Both the position numbers and the translations under genes were made by a program. Source: Eopsaltria australis (lineage: Eukaryota > Chordata > Aves > Passeriformes > Petroicidae). Taken from it: a DNA stretch of 64,000 nt. The stretch is taken from assembly GCA_034509425.1 (NCBI GenBank), contig JAVTVJ010000011.1:8384001-8448000 (forward strand), in the 5' to 3' direction. This document shows positions 13,901-24,886 of this stretch, piece after piece (position 1 is the stretch's first letter; each line of letters starts with the position of its first letter). Below the pieces are notes generated by a model. The model worked only from the letters and a program-made list of their open reading frames with translations. It searched no databases and was not told the origin of the DNA.

Positions 13901-15750
13901 ATACTGATCTTCTGTTGCTAATTTAACAGACTGTCAAGAAAACAATGTCAAAAGAAGTCAAGTCTGCTTCAATTCTCCAAATGAATGGCCCATTTTCCAT
14001 CTTTGTCATTGCACATTACAGCTTCTGAGAACATTTAATGATGTGTGGGTGTAACAGGGCAGTCAGCATGATTTAGTTGCTGTTAAAAGGGCCTTATTTC
14101 TACTTCCTTTACAGACTACCTACTTCCATCTTCTTCTACAAACAGAGGTATAAATATTATCAGAAATCAAGCAGTAAATAGCATCTCTTGAGAGCTCATG
14201 ATTTGTCATAGACTTCCTGCCAGTCTCCCAGGTGAAATTGTACAGCTAGAGATGCAATCGTACAAGAGAAATTAAGTGGGAAAAGTAGAGGGGAGTGGAC
14301 AGAAAGCAAAAAACTAATTTTAAACCATTTGGAGATTCTACCCCTCATTAGCATTCCTATGGGTTTAGATTTTTTTTCCCAAGGGCAGAAAAAGGCCAAG
14401 ACATTAAAACTTTTTAGTCTTCTAATCTAATCTAAAGGACTCTTAGCAACAGACAAATCTCTCCTAATTGCCTCTAATAAGTAAAGTAACATGAGAACCA
14501 AACTCTGCTGGAGACATTCCAGGAATTTTCATTTCTTCATTTCTGCCTTCTCCCTTATGATGCTAATTTCTTTTTATCTGCTCTTAATTTGTACTGATTA
14601 CTTCCCTTACAAATTAGAGCTGTACTTTTACTGCCTGCATGTCAGTTTCTTTATAGTTACAGCTCTAAAAATGTTTCAAAACCAAATCCTCCTAGGCTTT
14701 GTTTTGAGGTTCTGTTAGTTGGCTTGCAAGAGAGCACAGGCAGCACAAGAAGGCTCTTCCTCAGAAGTGCAGGGAGCCCTGTGAAACCCTTCTGCTCTCC
14801 TTAGGAATCTTGGTGACCACAGCCCCTGTGCAAACTGAGAAGAAAAGCTCTGCCTTTTGTAAGCACTCCGAAATCCTTATGTATTAAATGCTTTGTGTGT
14901 GCACAAATGTATAATGAAGTCATGATTCAATCCATGCCCGCTGAATCCTTATGTTTTAACTCCATGCTCTCCTTTGGCTGCTTAGGCAGGCCCTCCTGGT
15001 TGGAATCCACATTTCTGTTTGGTTTATTGGCAGTTTTTACCTTTCTGCTCACATAGTTATAATAATCTTGGATTTAGTACATACAGACTAGTGAACTCCA
15101 GGGCATATTTGCCAAAACATCACTGTTGTTATTTTCGAACAGAAATTCAGATGGGATTGAAATCCTTTAGGCCTTTAATGAGTTTCCAGCATTATCTGGG
15201 CCAACAAGAATTCTCTAGGGTTAAAGAATTGAAATAATTATTGCCCTCAGTCCATTTGATTTTTTAAAAAAATCAGATATAATTATTTCCTCAACTGTCT
15301 GCACATAGCTATTCCTGTGGAGATGTAGATTTCCTGACCTTGGTCCAGACATTATCTCTTACTATGAATAAATTTACTCAGAAAGCTGCTCACTAAGGGA
15401 GCACCATCACCCCAATTTGTCTTGACTGGCATATGCCTATTGAAAACTTCCAGAAATTTAGCTTGAAATTAATCCTAAATTACAGACATTTAAGAAATTA
15501 CATCAATGCTAGTGTAACCCAAACAATAAGAGTATAAATGTGAGTATCTGTATTTGAAGAAAGCTATCCTTTTTATTTTAAGACATCTCAGTGAAGAATA
15601 TGTCAGGGCAGTGTATTAAAAACATGCAGAAATGTCCAAACATCTGTTGTTTGAACCAAGCCTTCTTTTTAACATGTCAATAAAGAGCTTTGGTGGAAAA
15701 TGTGTCAGGAAGAGTACAGCAAGTGCATTAAGTTCCTGAGCTGGTAGGGA
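10961..15750. other. Unique non-coding DNA, no gene seen
   Basis: I see many short frames and none with recognisable protein features. The minus frame 12339-12578 (79 codons) has a natural-looking composition but no supporting splice or start context that I can defend. A small GC-rich patch lies at 13.02-13.18 kb. A short T-run/A-run palindrome occurs near 15260. No repeat family is recognised. Confidence 0.6.
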
Positions 15751-18003
15751 GAATCATTTCAGAGAATCACAGAATATGCTGATTTGGAAGGGACCCACAT
15801 GGATCATCAATAATCCAACTCCTGACCCTGCACAGAACAAGAGTCACACCATGTGCCTGAGAGCATTGTTCAAATGCTTTTTGAGCTCTGTCAGGCTTAG
15901 TGCTATGACCACTTCCCTGGGGAGCTGTTCCAGTGCCCAGCCTTCTGGGTTCTTCTGGGTGAAGAAGCTTTTTCAAATATCCAACCTAAACCTCCTCTGA
16001 CACAACTTCAGGCCATTCCCCCTAGTCCTCTCACTGGTCACCACAGGGAAGAGATCATTGTCTGCTCCTCTTCTTTCTCTCACAAGGAACCTGTAGGCAG
16101 CTAGGAGGTATCCCCTCAGCCTCCTTTTATCCAGGCTGAACAGACCAAGTGAACTCAGCTGATCTTCATACGGCTTCCCCTCAAGACCCTTCACCATCTT
16201 CACTACCCTTCTTTGGATGCTCTCTAGTAGTTTAATTTCTTTCTTATATTGTGATGCCCAAAACTGCACACAGAACTCGAGATGAGGCTGCCCCAGTGCA
16301 GAGCAGAACAGGACAGTCCCCTCCCTTGCTTGGCTGGTGATGCTGTGCCTGATGCCCCCCAGGACACAATTGGCCCTCCTGGCTGCCAGGGCACTGTTGA
16401 CTCAGATTCAACTTGGCATCAACCAGGAGCCCCAGGTCCCTTTCTGCAACACTGCTCTCCAGTCTCTCAATCCCCAGTCTGTACAAGCATTCAGGGTTGT
16501 CCCATCACAGGTGCAGAATCCAGCACTTTCCCTTGTTGAGCTGGTTATGACTGGTGATTGCCCAGCCCTCTGATTGGTTAAGGTCCCTCTGCAGGGCCTC
16601 TCTGTTTTTGAGGGAGTCAACAGTTTTGAATCATCTGCACATTTGCTTAGTATCGCTTCCAGTCCTGCATTCAAGTAATTTATGATGTTGAAGAGCACAG
16701 GGCACCAGATGGAGCCCTGTGGAGCCCCGCTAGCGACAGGACACCTGATGTCACCCCATTCCCTGTAACTCTTTGTGCCCAACCCATGAGCCAGTTGCTC
16801 ACCCATTGCATGATGTGTTTATCCAGCTGTGTGCAGGACATTTTGTCCAGAAGGATCCTGTGAGAGACAGTGTCAGAAATCCAAAAAGACTACATCAACT
16901 GGCTTCCCTTCATCCCCTAGGTGGGTTACCCTGTCATAAAAGGAAATCAGGATTGATAAGCAGGACTTGCCTCTCATGAAGCTGTGCTGGCTGTCACCAA
17001 AGACTCTGTTGTCTTTCAATAGCTCTCAGAATAATCTTCTCCATAATTTTACCAGGCACTGAAGTGAGATTGGCAGGCCTGTAGTTTCTGGCATCCTCTT
17101 TCTTGCCCTTCTTGAAAACTGGGACAATGTTTGCCAGCTTCCAGTCAGCTGGGACCTCTCTGGATTCCCCAGATGTCTCAAAAATCACCAAGAGAGGCTT
17201 TGTGATGACATCAGCCAGCTCTCGGAGGGTATTTGGATGAATCCTGTCAGGCCCCATAGATTTGTAAGGACACAGCTGGAGCAGCAGTTCCTGCACAGTT
17301 TTACAGTTGACTGGAAGTTGATCATTCCTGCAGTCATGGTCCTCCAGCTTAGGGCACTGAGAACCCCTTGGTCCATCATCCATGTTGAAGATGGAGGCAA
17401 AAAATGCACTGAACTCCTCTTCCTTGTCTCTGTCCCTGTGTGTGAGGTGACCATCCTCATCCTGTACTGGGCTAATGTTATTTTTACACTACCTACTGCC
17501 ATTTGAAAAGATTCTTTTTATTGTCCCCCACAGTTCTGGCCAGCTTCAACTTGAGTAGAGGTTTGACCCTACAAATTTTCTCCCTGCAGAGGCAAACAGC
17601 ACATCTGTATTCTTCTCCTGTCACCTGGTCTTTCTTCCACTGGGCATACACCTGCCTTTTTGCCTTATTTCCAAAAGAAGATCCCTGTTCAGCCAAGCCA
17701 ACCTCCTGCCTTGCCTGACATTTGGGAATTGCCCGCTCCTGTGCCTTTAGGAGGTGATGTTTAAAAAGTGACTGGCGCTGATGAACCCCACCACCTACAA
17801 AAAACATTTTCCCAGGGGACCTTACTTACTAATTCCCTGAGCAATTTGAATTCATCTCTCCTCATGTCCAGAGTTGGTGTTTTGCTGGCACTTTTACTCC
17901 TGTCAGCAGAGATTTTGAACTCAATTTCTTCCATGGTTGCTGTGGCCAAGAGGGCTGTCATTCCCCACTTCACTTACAAGATCCACTGTATTGATTCCAG
18001 CTA
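15751..18003 (-). mobile_element. CR1 LINE, 5'-truncated 2.25-kb copy
   Basis: This is the best-preserved element in the window. Transcription sense is the minus strand: 5' end near 18003, 3' tail near 15751. The tail reads on plus as GAATC-type repeats (15751-15775) followed by the classic CR1 block TTGGAAGGGACCCACATGGA. Going 5', the element carries the end of the second reading frame, the reverse-transcriptase region, the linker and the C-terminal end of the endonuclease. The rest of the endonuclease, the first reading frame and the promoter are missing, as is usual for CR1 because reverse transcription stops early. The 5' boundary is judged by where similarity to CR1 stops. I see no clear target duplication, again typical of CR1. 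Confidence 0.95.
15973..17973 (-). pseudogene. CR1 endonuclease-reverse transcriptase ORF2 remnant
   Basis: This is a dead remnant of the LINE polyprotein that nicks target DNA and copies the element's RNA in place. It is broken into frames. 17761-17973 is the endonuclease C-terminus (the region ending EFKI...LDMRRDEFKLLREL), where the expected Ser-Asp-His catalytic motif reads ATMEE. 17493-17807 is the linker. 16994-17383 is the RT N-terminal part, with MGPDRIHPNTLREL and NYRPANLTSVPGKIMEKII. 16408-16806 is the central RT, with SGAPQGSIWCPVLFN and the catalytic box as CADD (16630-16641) in place of the usual aromatic-ADD. 15973-16486 is the C-terminal part. The motif-A region near 16875 has lost about 11 bp, giving a frame change and stop. 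Shift and stop lesions at several points exclude activity. Identity is certain at family level; subfamily is not assigned. Confidence 0.9.
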
Positions 18004-21000
18004 GAATTTTTTGTTGATTTCAGTTTGAAGATCTGGAGCCTTTGAAGTTCAGTCTAGACTGTATTCAATATTACATGCTTTTGTTTTTAAGCATCTTGAA
18101 TTGATGTAGACAAAGTAAGAACAGGAAAGAGTCTGACACTGGAAAAATTTTACAGCTCAATACTGGAAGAAGTGCAAGGGTCTCGCCTGTTTAACTGTTG
18201 TTCAATTCTCTCTGTCTCAAGAAAAAGGAGCAAATAAGAAATTTTGCTCATATCCTTATCTATTTAAAACTAATTTATTTTAATAATACTGGCTGGTTTC
18301 AACTTTTTATTGTTTTATCTACATTTTGTGGTTTTCATAATACTTATATCTGTCTAGCTGGTCTCCGAATCATCTCCAATTTCTTTTTATATTTATTTCC
18401 ACTGGAACAATATTATTTCAGCAAAGGTCACCGTAATATATAAATAAAGAAAATAACACTGCTACTTTACTTGATTATATTTTAATGATCATAGATACGA
18501 AATTTCTGTGTAATCATGGAAAAGTCCTATGTTACTTTTCTTACTTGTTCAAAAATAGCATTTCTCTTTAAGCTCATGCAATGTATCATGAATTTAAGCT
18601 AAATTGATTATTCACCATTTCAAACAATTTTCTGAGCTACTTATTGGTTTTTTAAATACAATCCTTCGTGTTTCATATGTAAACAGAATTATTTCTCTGG
18701 CATATTGACCTTCCTTATTCTAGGCATAGGACTTAATGTCTAATTCTTCAGCTTATTGTGAGAAGTTGAGATTATTGTCAGCTTCACAATTCCATCTTTT
18801 AAAGGTCTGCTCTTTCTTAAATATGCAGGGTATTTGAAAAGGGCTTTGAAAAGTGTAGGAATGTATTAACCATGCTGTTACAAGATTGTAGACAAGACAA
18901 GGTACTGGATGTTTCTACCAGATACTGAGCAATTCTTACTGCTTAAACTATAAACTTCCTGTGATATTATATGATAATTATTATTATATTATAATATATT
19001 ATATATAGATGTAATTAGAAAAATACTCCACTACCATATATAGGTACCTATGCATATGTACATGCATACACACTTTCCAAAATAAAAATAAAACTAAACA
19101 GGATGCCATCAGACAAGAGAATTCATTAATTTTGTAACTTTTAGTCCTAAGCCTATTCTTCATTCTTTAATATAATCAACAGGAAAAATACTTCAGATAT
19201 CAAACTATCAGTGAATCACAAAGTCTATTAGGAGATGTTGCTAGGCAATCCATGTCCTTATTTGAATGTCAGATGATGTATCATAAAAAGATAAGAAGGC
19301 AGAGTTAGTGTCCAAATGTGAGGGACAGGCCTGTCACCTCTCTCTGAGAAGATTTTGCATGCTTCTGGCCAAAACTGTGAAACATTTGAAATGTGTCTGC
19401 TACTGGAATTTGGAAAGGGATAAAGAGTAAAACATAATTTATTCTAAGAGAAGAAATTATCTTCTCCCCAAAGCCAGCTTTTGGAGTTCATACACTTCCT
19501 CTCAGTGAAATAATTTTCAGCTGGAAAAAAAAGAATTCAGTGATGTAACATGAAATGAGATTTTCCCATTTGCTCAGGGAAAGAGTCTTATCTTAGGAGG
19601 AATGATGGGTTTAAAACTTGTTCCAATCTACTCCTATTTAAAAATATAATATGCTTGGATACGATTTTGAAGAGTTATGTGTGGATAAAACTTATGCCTT
19701 CTAAGTTCATGCTTACATATTTATTCAAAGAGTACATTTAGTATTTGTGTCTTTCTCAGCACAGGTTTAGGGTTTGTTTTATTGATAATGTTCAACCTCC
19801 CATTGTAAGAATCTTGTTTTGAATACCTTTACCAGGTTAGTCCTATATCCACTCAAAACCAGAGACTTTCCCACTGATTTCAGTGACCTCAATGCAGATG
19901 TGTCAAATCTGCTCTTAATTAATTTACCCCCCTCAACATTGTGTTTTCAGCTCGTTTATTCTTCCTGTCACCAAATACTGTTACTTGGTGGAACTGCATT
20001 CTTTAATGGTGCTAAATAATCATCTATATGTCCCACTGGGTGGAACAATCTCGAAACAGAGGGCAGCTGCTATTAACCACAAGGCAGATTGCTACAAGAT
20101 ACCGAAAGTAAAGTAAGGGAAACAAAAAATATTTTGTTCATGTCCATGGCCAACTTTCAAGAATAACAATCAGATACGTAAAGATTCTTTGTCAAAAAGA
20201 AATACAGGAACAAAGACACTTAGACTTGTGCAGAATTTCTATGAAGAAAAATCCTAAGGTTGTTTCAAAACAATTATTTGGTTTTTTTATCTTTTCTTTG
20301 CAGCAATTTACCTTTGGTGATCTATAAACACTTTGAAAGGAAAACTTTTGTTAAGTGAATTAACATTTTTGTTACTTCTGAAGATTTACAGAACAAGTTG
20401 TCAAAGTGGAGCATGGTTATCAGCTAGTCTGAGCTCCTGAGTAAGATAATGCACTCCCAGTGTGCAGGTTTGTGGATTCATTATCTTTACTGTTAGAAAT
20501 GGGCTTTTTATTTTTGCTTTACCTCCCTGGTTCCTGTTACCAGCTATTAAATCTTGCCACATCTCTGCCAGTCAGGTGGAAGGCATCTCTGTTATCTGAT
20601 TTCCACTTCCTGGACTTCAAAGCACTAAAAGGTTTGGAGGAAGTCACCCCTTTGCATTTCCTTTGATTTGTTAAGTCGATGAAGCACCTGAAGAGAGTCT
20701 CTAAGATACGTTTCCTCTTCTGTAATCCTTCAGCTTTTTTTTCTTCATCTTTCTCTGATTTACCAGCCCTTTTTTTCACTCTAGACCATCAGACTGGGGG
20801 ACTACACACCATGAGATGGTGATACGATTTCCTCTTTATATGATATTCCTTAGTGCATTCACTGCTACTGGCTACAGTTCATCATTAGGCTTTTCTGATT
20901 AGCTGGTGAACTACTGTCACCCCTCCCCTTCAAAGGTTTTACGTCTTTCTTCCTTTAAAGTTTATAATTATTTCCCATAGTTAAAGATTATGTTTCTCAT

Positions 21001-21801
21001 TTCTCTGCATGACTTTATATTTTACTGTCACATAACACCTGGGTTCAGACAACCAGATTATTATTTATCATTATTTACTATGTCCATAAATATCACTGTA
21101 ATTTATTAACATCATTTATACCTATGCTACTTCTTCTTCAAGATTGTTGATTTTGAAATTAAATCTAAATCTAAGATACCCCAAAAGAAACACTCTCATC
21201 TCATTGAGATTCCTCTCCTACAATTAACTATATTTTAGAAACTGACAGCAAGCTTTCAATCCATCTATACGCTGATTATAGGCCTTTCTACTTCTTAAAT
21301 GAAAACATTATCTGGTATTATGCCCATGCAAAACACCAACTATACTGTATAATTGGTATTACATTTATCAGCCAAACTTCTAACTTCAGTTGAGATGCTC
21401 AAATATTTAGCGTTCATTTCTTAAACCTTGCCAGCAAAACTGAGGAAAGTCAGATTTATATTTGTATTTCTTCAGATAAAAATTAAGATGGGTAGAAAAA
21501 AGCCCAATAATGGAAAATAAACTGTCTTTTCAAGCCAGAAAGTACATTATGTCCTGGGTTTTTTTGAAGAAGGTTATGGCAGATGATTATTTTTGTTCAT
21601 GCCATTGGTTGAAGACTACAAATCCTCTCCATCATCTTCTATCTAATGGGTTCATTCATCTCCATTTTAATTAATTGGAAGTGTTCCTTTCCAGAGAGAA
21701 ATAGTCTTTTTTCATATACTGATGCCTAAAGGATTTTTCTGCTTTTCTTCTGAATTCTTCTTACACTGTTCCCTACATTCACAAGTATTAGCATGCATAC
21801 T
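18004..21801. other. Unique AT-rich DNA with an AT low-complexity tract
   Basis: Apart from a TA-rich low-complexity run at about 18963-19012 (alternating TTAT/ATAT words), nothing is recognised. Open frames at 18198-18443, 20460-20666 and 20537-20779 are short. The last is lysine/glutamate-rich only because it reads the complement of a T/C-rich stretch (20.71-20.78 kb). Confidence 0.65.
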
Positions 21802-22175
21802 TGTGATGCTTTAGGTGATAGTTTAGCCCGGTTTCATGGTGTTTAGCAGGCCGGTAGACTGAACACCCCTGAAACCACGTAGAGTTAGAAGACCAAACAC
21901 CCTGTTTTCGTGAGCCCTCAAGGTCTCCTAGTAGGACAGATTTTGTAAACTAGAAGTTAGCCCACCCAGGCCCCTTATTGGGCCCTCCTGGTAGATATGC
22001 TAATGTGTAGAGTCTTTAATTGTATACTCTATTGGGGGGAAGGGGCTTTTGCGATGCGTTCTACCTGGACGGCAGAAGCCATCGAATGGGATCCTATTAA
22101 AATACCGAGGTAAACAAACCCCAACCCTCTAACTGTGTCTGAGCCTTTATTTCCTAAGACCAGAAAAAGGCATCA
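21802..22175 (+). mobile_element. Solo LTR of an avian endogenous retrovirus, 374 bp
   Basis: The unit begins TGTGATGC (21802) and ends GGCATCA (22169-22175), giving TG...CA termini with short inverted similarity. It is flanked by ATACT (21797-21801) and ATACC (22176-22180), a 5-bp target duplication with one mismatch, or an exact 4-bp ATAC. Inside are a G-rich stretch (22034-22047), an ATTAAA poly(A)-signal-like hexamer (about 22096) and a GT/T-rich segment (22133-22153), the order expected of a plus-strand LTR. It resembles LTRs I know from songbird genomes, but I do not assign a named family. No internal retroviral region or second LTR adjoins, so it is a solo LTR left by recombination. 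Confidence 0.75.
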
Positions 22176-22980
22176 ATACCATTAGAATTGGTTTATGATA
22201 AGACCAAATTATGACCATTTTTTTGCTATATACAGTGTAATCCATAGTCATTAAAATTTTAAGATGAGGTTTCTTTCTTCCTCTTAAAAAATATAATTGC
22301 ATATCTATTCAATCTCATTACTATGAGACTCACAGTTTTATTTTAGATGTACCAGAAAATAACCACTTTATTCTCATGGGGGGAAATTGATAAAAGATCA
22401 TTTGATACAAAAATCTCAAATACTTTTAGATTTGCAGCTGATTTGAGTTTTGCAGGTCCACACAATACCTGCTAGACTCAGGAGACCCACAAATCCAAAT
22501 GTGGGTTTGTCTTTTTTTCGTTTCCATTGCAATCTGAACATGTGTGATAAACCCAAATATCTATAAATTTCTCCAACTGAAAATTTGGAGTTGATGACCA
22601 TCCTTGGACTTTATTTGCTGAGTGCAGTCAACTGGCAACATGGAATAAGAGAACTTCGTGTATTTCCTGCACTTGAAGTGCAAATGCAGAAAATAGATGA
22701 AGTGAGGTATGTGGGTGTGTTTGTGTCTGTGTGTTTACCAACATGATCAGGTGCTGTGGCCTTGTGATCCAAATAACAGCATTACCATGGCTTGTGACAG
22801 GCCAAAGGCTTTACATTAATGCTGCAAAGCCTCAGAATTAGGACTTGCCAGGCTTGATTTGTCTTGGCCTGGCTGGATGTTTGTTTCAGTTTGTTTAGCT
22901 AACAGCAATGTTCTAGCTACTAGGCAACTGATAACTGTTTTTTCAACTTTAGTTTAGCTTTTTATGATTGTGTGCTGCAA
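22176..22980. other. Spacer between LTR units
   Basis: AT-rich sequence with a GT-rich stretch at 22707-22736. From about 22800 the composition shifts towards the LTR-like segment that follows, so the left limit of that segment could lie within this interval. No gene is seen. Confidence 0.5.
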
Positions 22981-23640
22981 TAACTGTCCACTGCTGTAAC
23001 TGTTGTGATATATTTTTGTAACTAATCAGTGGTAACCAGCAGCAGTTCTTCAGTGCACAAAGAAATAACTGTGGCCTTAGAATAATGATTTATTGTAGAG
23101 GAGTGTAGGCATAGGATGAGAGCAGAGTCCTTGCAAGTGTGGGAACAGTACAAATTCAGAGGCCCGGGCATGGTAAATAATTAATCAGTTCTCAATTATT
23201 AATCATCAAAAGATTGAAACCTCAGAATATTGTTAATGTTAAATGGGTTTTAAGCATAACAAGGAGAATAAAGAGCAAGTGTCTAACTCACACCAGTAAA
23301 TTCCTCTGTAACATCACCTGAGGACCAACAGAGAGAAGAGCACAGTGTGCCAGTCTATAAAAATATCAGACCTGGAGTGTGGAGGAAGCAATCCTCACTA
23401 TCTATATCATGCTCTTCCCAGACAACGCAGGACATTGACAGCTCCCCAGAAATCCTCTCCCCTTCATCCTCCTCCTCCTTCTGAGGGTAGATCACACTGG
23501 CTGCATTAATCTCAGGGCCCAGGGGAACAGTGGTGGAGTGAATACAACACGAGTGAATGGGATAGGGGTTACATGCTCAAAGAGATCAGGAATTGTGTGT
23601 ACCTAACAATTTTAACTGTGCTGTTCACAATTGCTATTCT
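22981..23640 (+). mobile_element. Possible decayed LTR-like segment
   Basis: The segment contains a good TATA element (TATAAAAAT, 23356-23364). A mixed block follows it (TCTTCCCAGACAACGCAGGA at 23413) and then a C/T-rich run (23453-23480). The order of AT-rich upstream part, TATA and pyrimidine-rich leader is what a retroviral LTR plus the beginning of a leader would show, and it sits between two other LTR units. I cannot define TG/CA ends, a target duplication or a poly(A) signal. It could equally be an unrelated promoter or chance. Confidence 0.3.
23356..23364 (+). promoter_or_regulatory. TATA-box-like element
   Basis: TATAAAAAT fits the RNA polymerase II TATA consensus. An initiation site would be expected about 25-30 bp downstream, near 23385-23395. 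No host gene follows, so if functional it most likely belonged to the LTR-like segment around it. Confidence 0.3.
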
Positions 23641-24058
23641 ATAAAAATTAGGTAGTTTTGACTGTAAATGTTACTACTGTTGGGACTTGATTATTTGCAA
23701 TTTGTCAGAAATCAAGGACAAAATCAAGAGGGTTTTTAAGAGATTAACTTTTACACCCCAAGTCTTCAAAAAAAAGAGAAGTATGTTTCATTGGGAGATA
23801 TTCAGTGAATTCTCAGCCTTAGCCTTATTTGTAAATCATATCAAAGGGCTGAACTTTACATAGCAATGCCTTAAATTACTCATTCATCTATCTTTAAGAT
23901 AACCAAATCTCTGATATCATCTTCACATTTCCCTACTATACCCATATTCAATTTACTTGGAATTTACACCATGATACCTCCTGCTGATCCTTCATGTAAC
24001 TGATCAATGCTGAGGTCTGTTTTACTCCATCTTGGGGTTGTCACAGTCCTTTCCATAA
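23641..24058. other. Spacer, nothing recognised
   Basis: AT-rich sequence with frequent stops. It separates the possible LTR-like segment from the minus-strand LTR. Part may belong to either retroelement. Confidence 0.5.
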
Positions 24059-24886
24059 TGACTGTTTAGTGAGCTGGATGCCAGGTACCCACAAATGCCT
24101 CTCCGTCACTTCCCTCTGCAGCTGGGCAGGGAAGGGAAAATATAGTGAAAGTTCATGAGTTGAGATAAGGACTATGAGAGATCACTCACCAAATACCATC
24201 ATCAGCAAAACAGATTACAGAATGTAATCTATTTGTAACAAAATCAAAGGAGGATAATGAGAAATAAAATAAATACTAAAAAACACCTTCCCACCACCAC
24301 TCCCTCATTTCCAGCTCTACCTCCTCCCCTCCAGCAGTGTAGGAAGACAGGGAAGCACCATTATGGTCAGTTCATCACGTGTCACTCCTGCTGCTGCTCA
24401 GGGACAGCAGTCTTTCCCCTTTTCTGGCATGGGGTCCCTCCCCTGGGAGACAGTTATCCATGAACTCCTCCAGTGTGAGTTTATCCCACAGGCAACAGTT
24501 TTCCACAAACTGCTCCAACATGGATCACTCTTCCATGGGGTACAGACCTTCAGGCACAGGTTTCTCGAGCATGGGTCCCCTATGGGATCACAGGAAACCT
24601 GCTCCTGTGTGGGCTCCTCTCTCCATGGGTCCATAGGCCCCTATCAGGATCCTGCTCTAGCATGGGTTTCCTTCCCATGGGGTCACAGCCTTCTCTTAGG
24701 CATCCACCTTCTCCAGTGTGGGTCTCCTCCATGGGCTGCAGGTGGATCTCTGTGCTCAGCAGCAGGTCCATCCTGGAGCTGGCTGGCATTGGCTCAGGTG
24801 GACACTGGGGACGTTTTTGGCAACTTCTCACAGAAGCCACCCACATAACCCCCAGCTGCCAAAACTTGGCTGCACAAACTCAATAG
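24059..24886 (-). mobile_element. Avian ERV LTR with internal tandem units, ~830 bp
   Basis: The sense is minus: 5' end near 24886 and 3' end near 24059, where plus-strand TG gives the minus-strand terminal CA. Recognisable blocks of a high-copy bird LTR follow in order. On plus, GCTGGCATTGGCTCAGG (24783) and TTCTCACAGAAGCCACCCAC (24826) lie close to the 5' end. Then come the tandem-unit block, GAGATCACTCACCAAATACC (24178) and CTGGATGCCAGGTACCCAC (24074) near the 3' end. The 5' terminus is degraded (AATAGG) and I see no target duplication, so the limits are approximate. No internal gag-pol-env sequence adjoins, which suggests a solo LTR. Class III (ERVL-like) is my guess from memory, not from a search. 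Confidence 0.75.
24408..24738 (-). repeat. Seven degenerate 43-53-bp tandem units inside the LTR
   Basis: On the minus strand the block divides into seven consecutive units of about 53, 50, 48, 45, 47, 45 and 43 bp. Each starts with a CCCATGG-like word, continues with GACCCA(C/T)GCTGGAG-like sequence and ends in (A/G)CTG. Unit length falls steadily towards the 3' side. The block stays open over long stretches on both strands (for example 24363-24848 plus, 161 codons), an effect of the GC-rich repeat rather than evidence of a gene. Confidence 0.8.

Noticed and set aside
20537..20779. Lysine/glutamate-rich minus frame resembling a basic nuclear protein
   Set aside because: It is the complement of a T/C-rich run; composition alone explains it.
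24363..24848. 161-codon plus-strand open frame, the longest in the window
   Set aside because: It lies antisense within the tandem-unit LTR. The GC-rich repeat units lack stops in several frames on both strands, so the length is an artefact.
21802..24886. One complete provirus with two LTRs
   Set aside because: The two LTRs differ in sequence, length and orientation, and no gag-pol-env-like reading frames lie between them.
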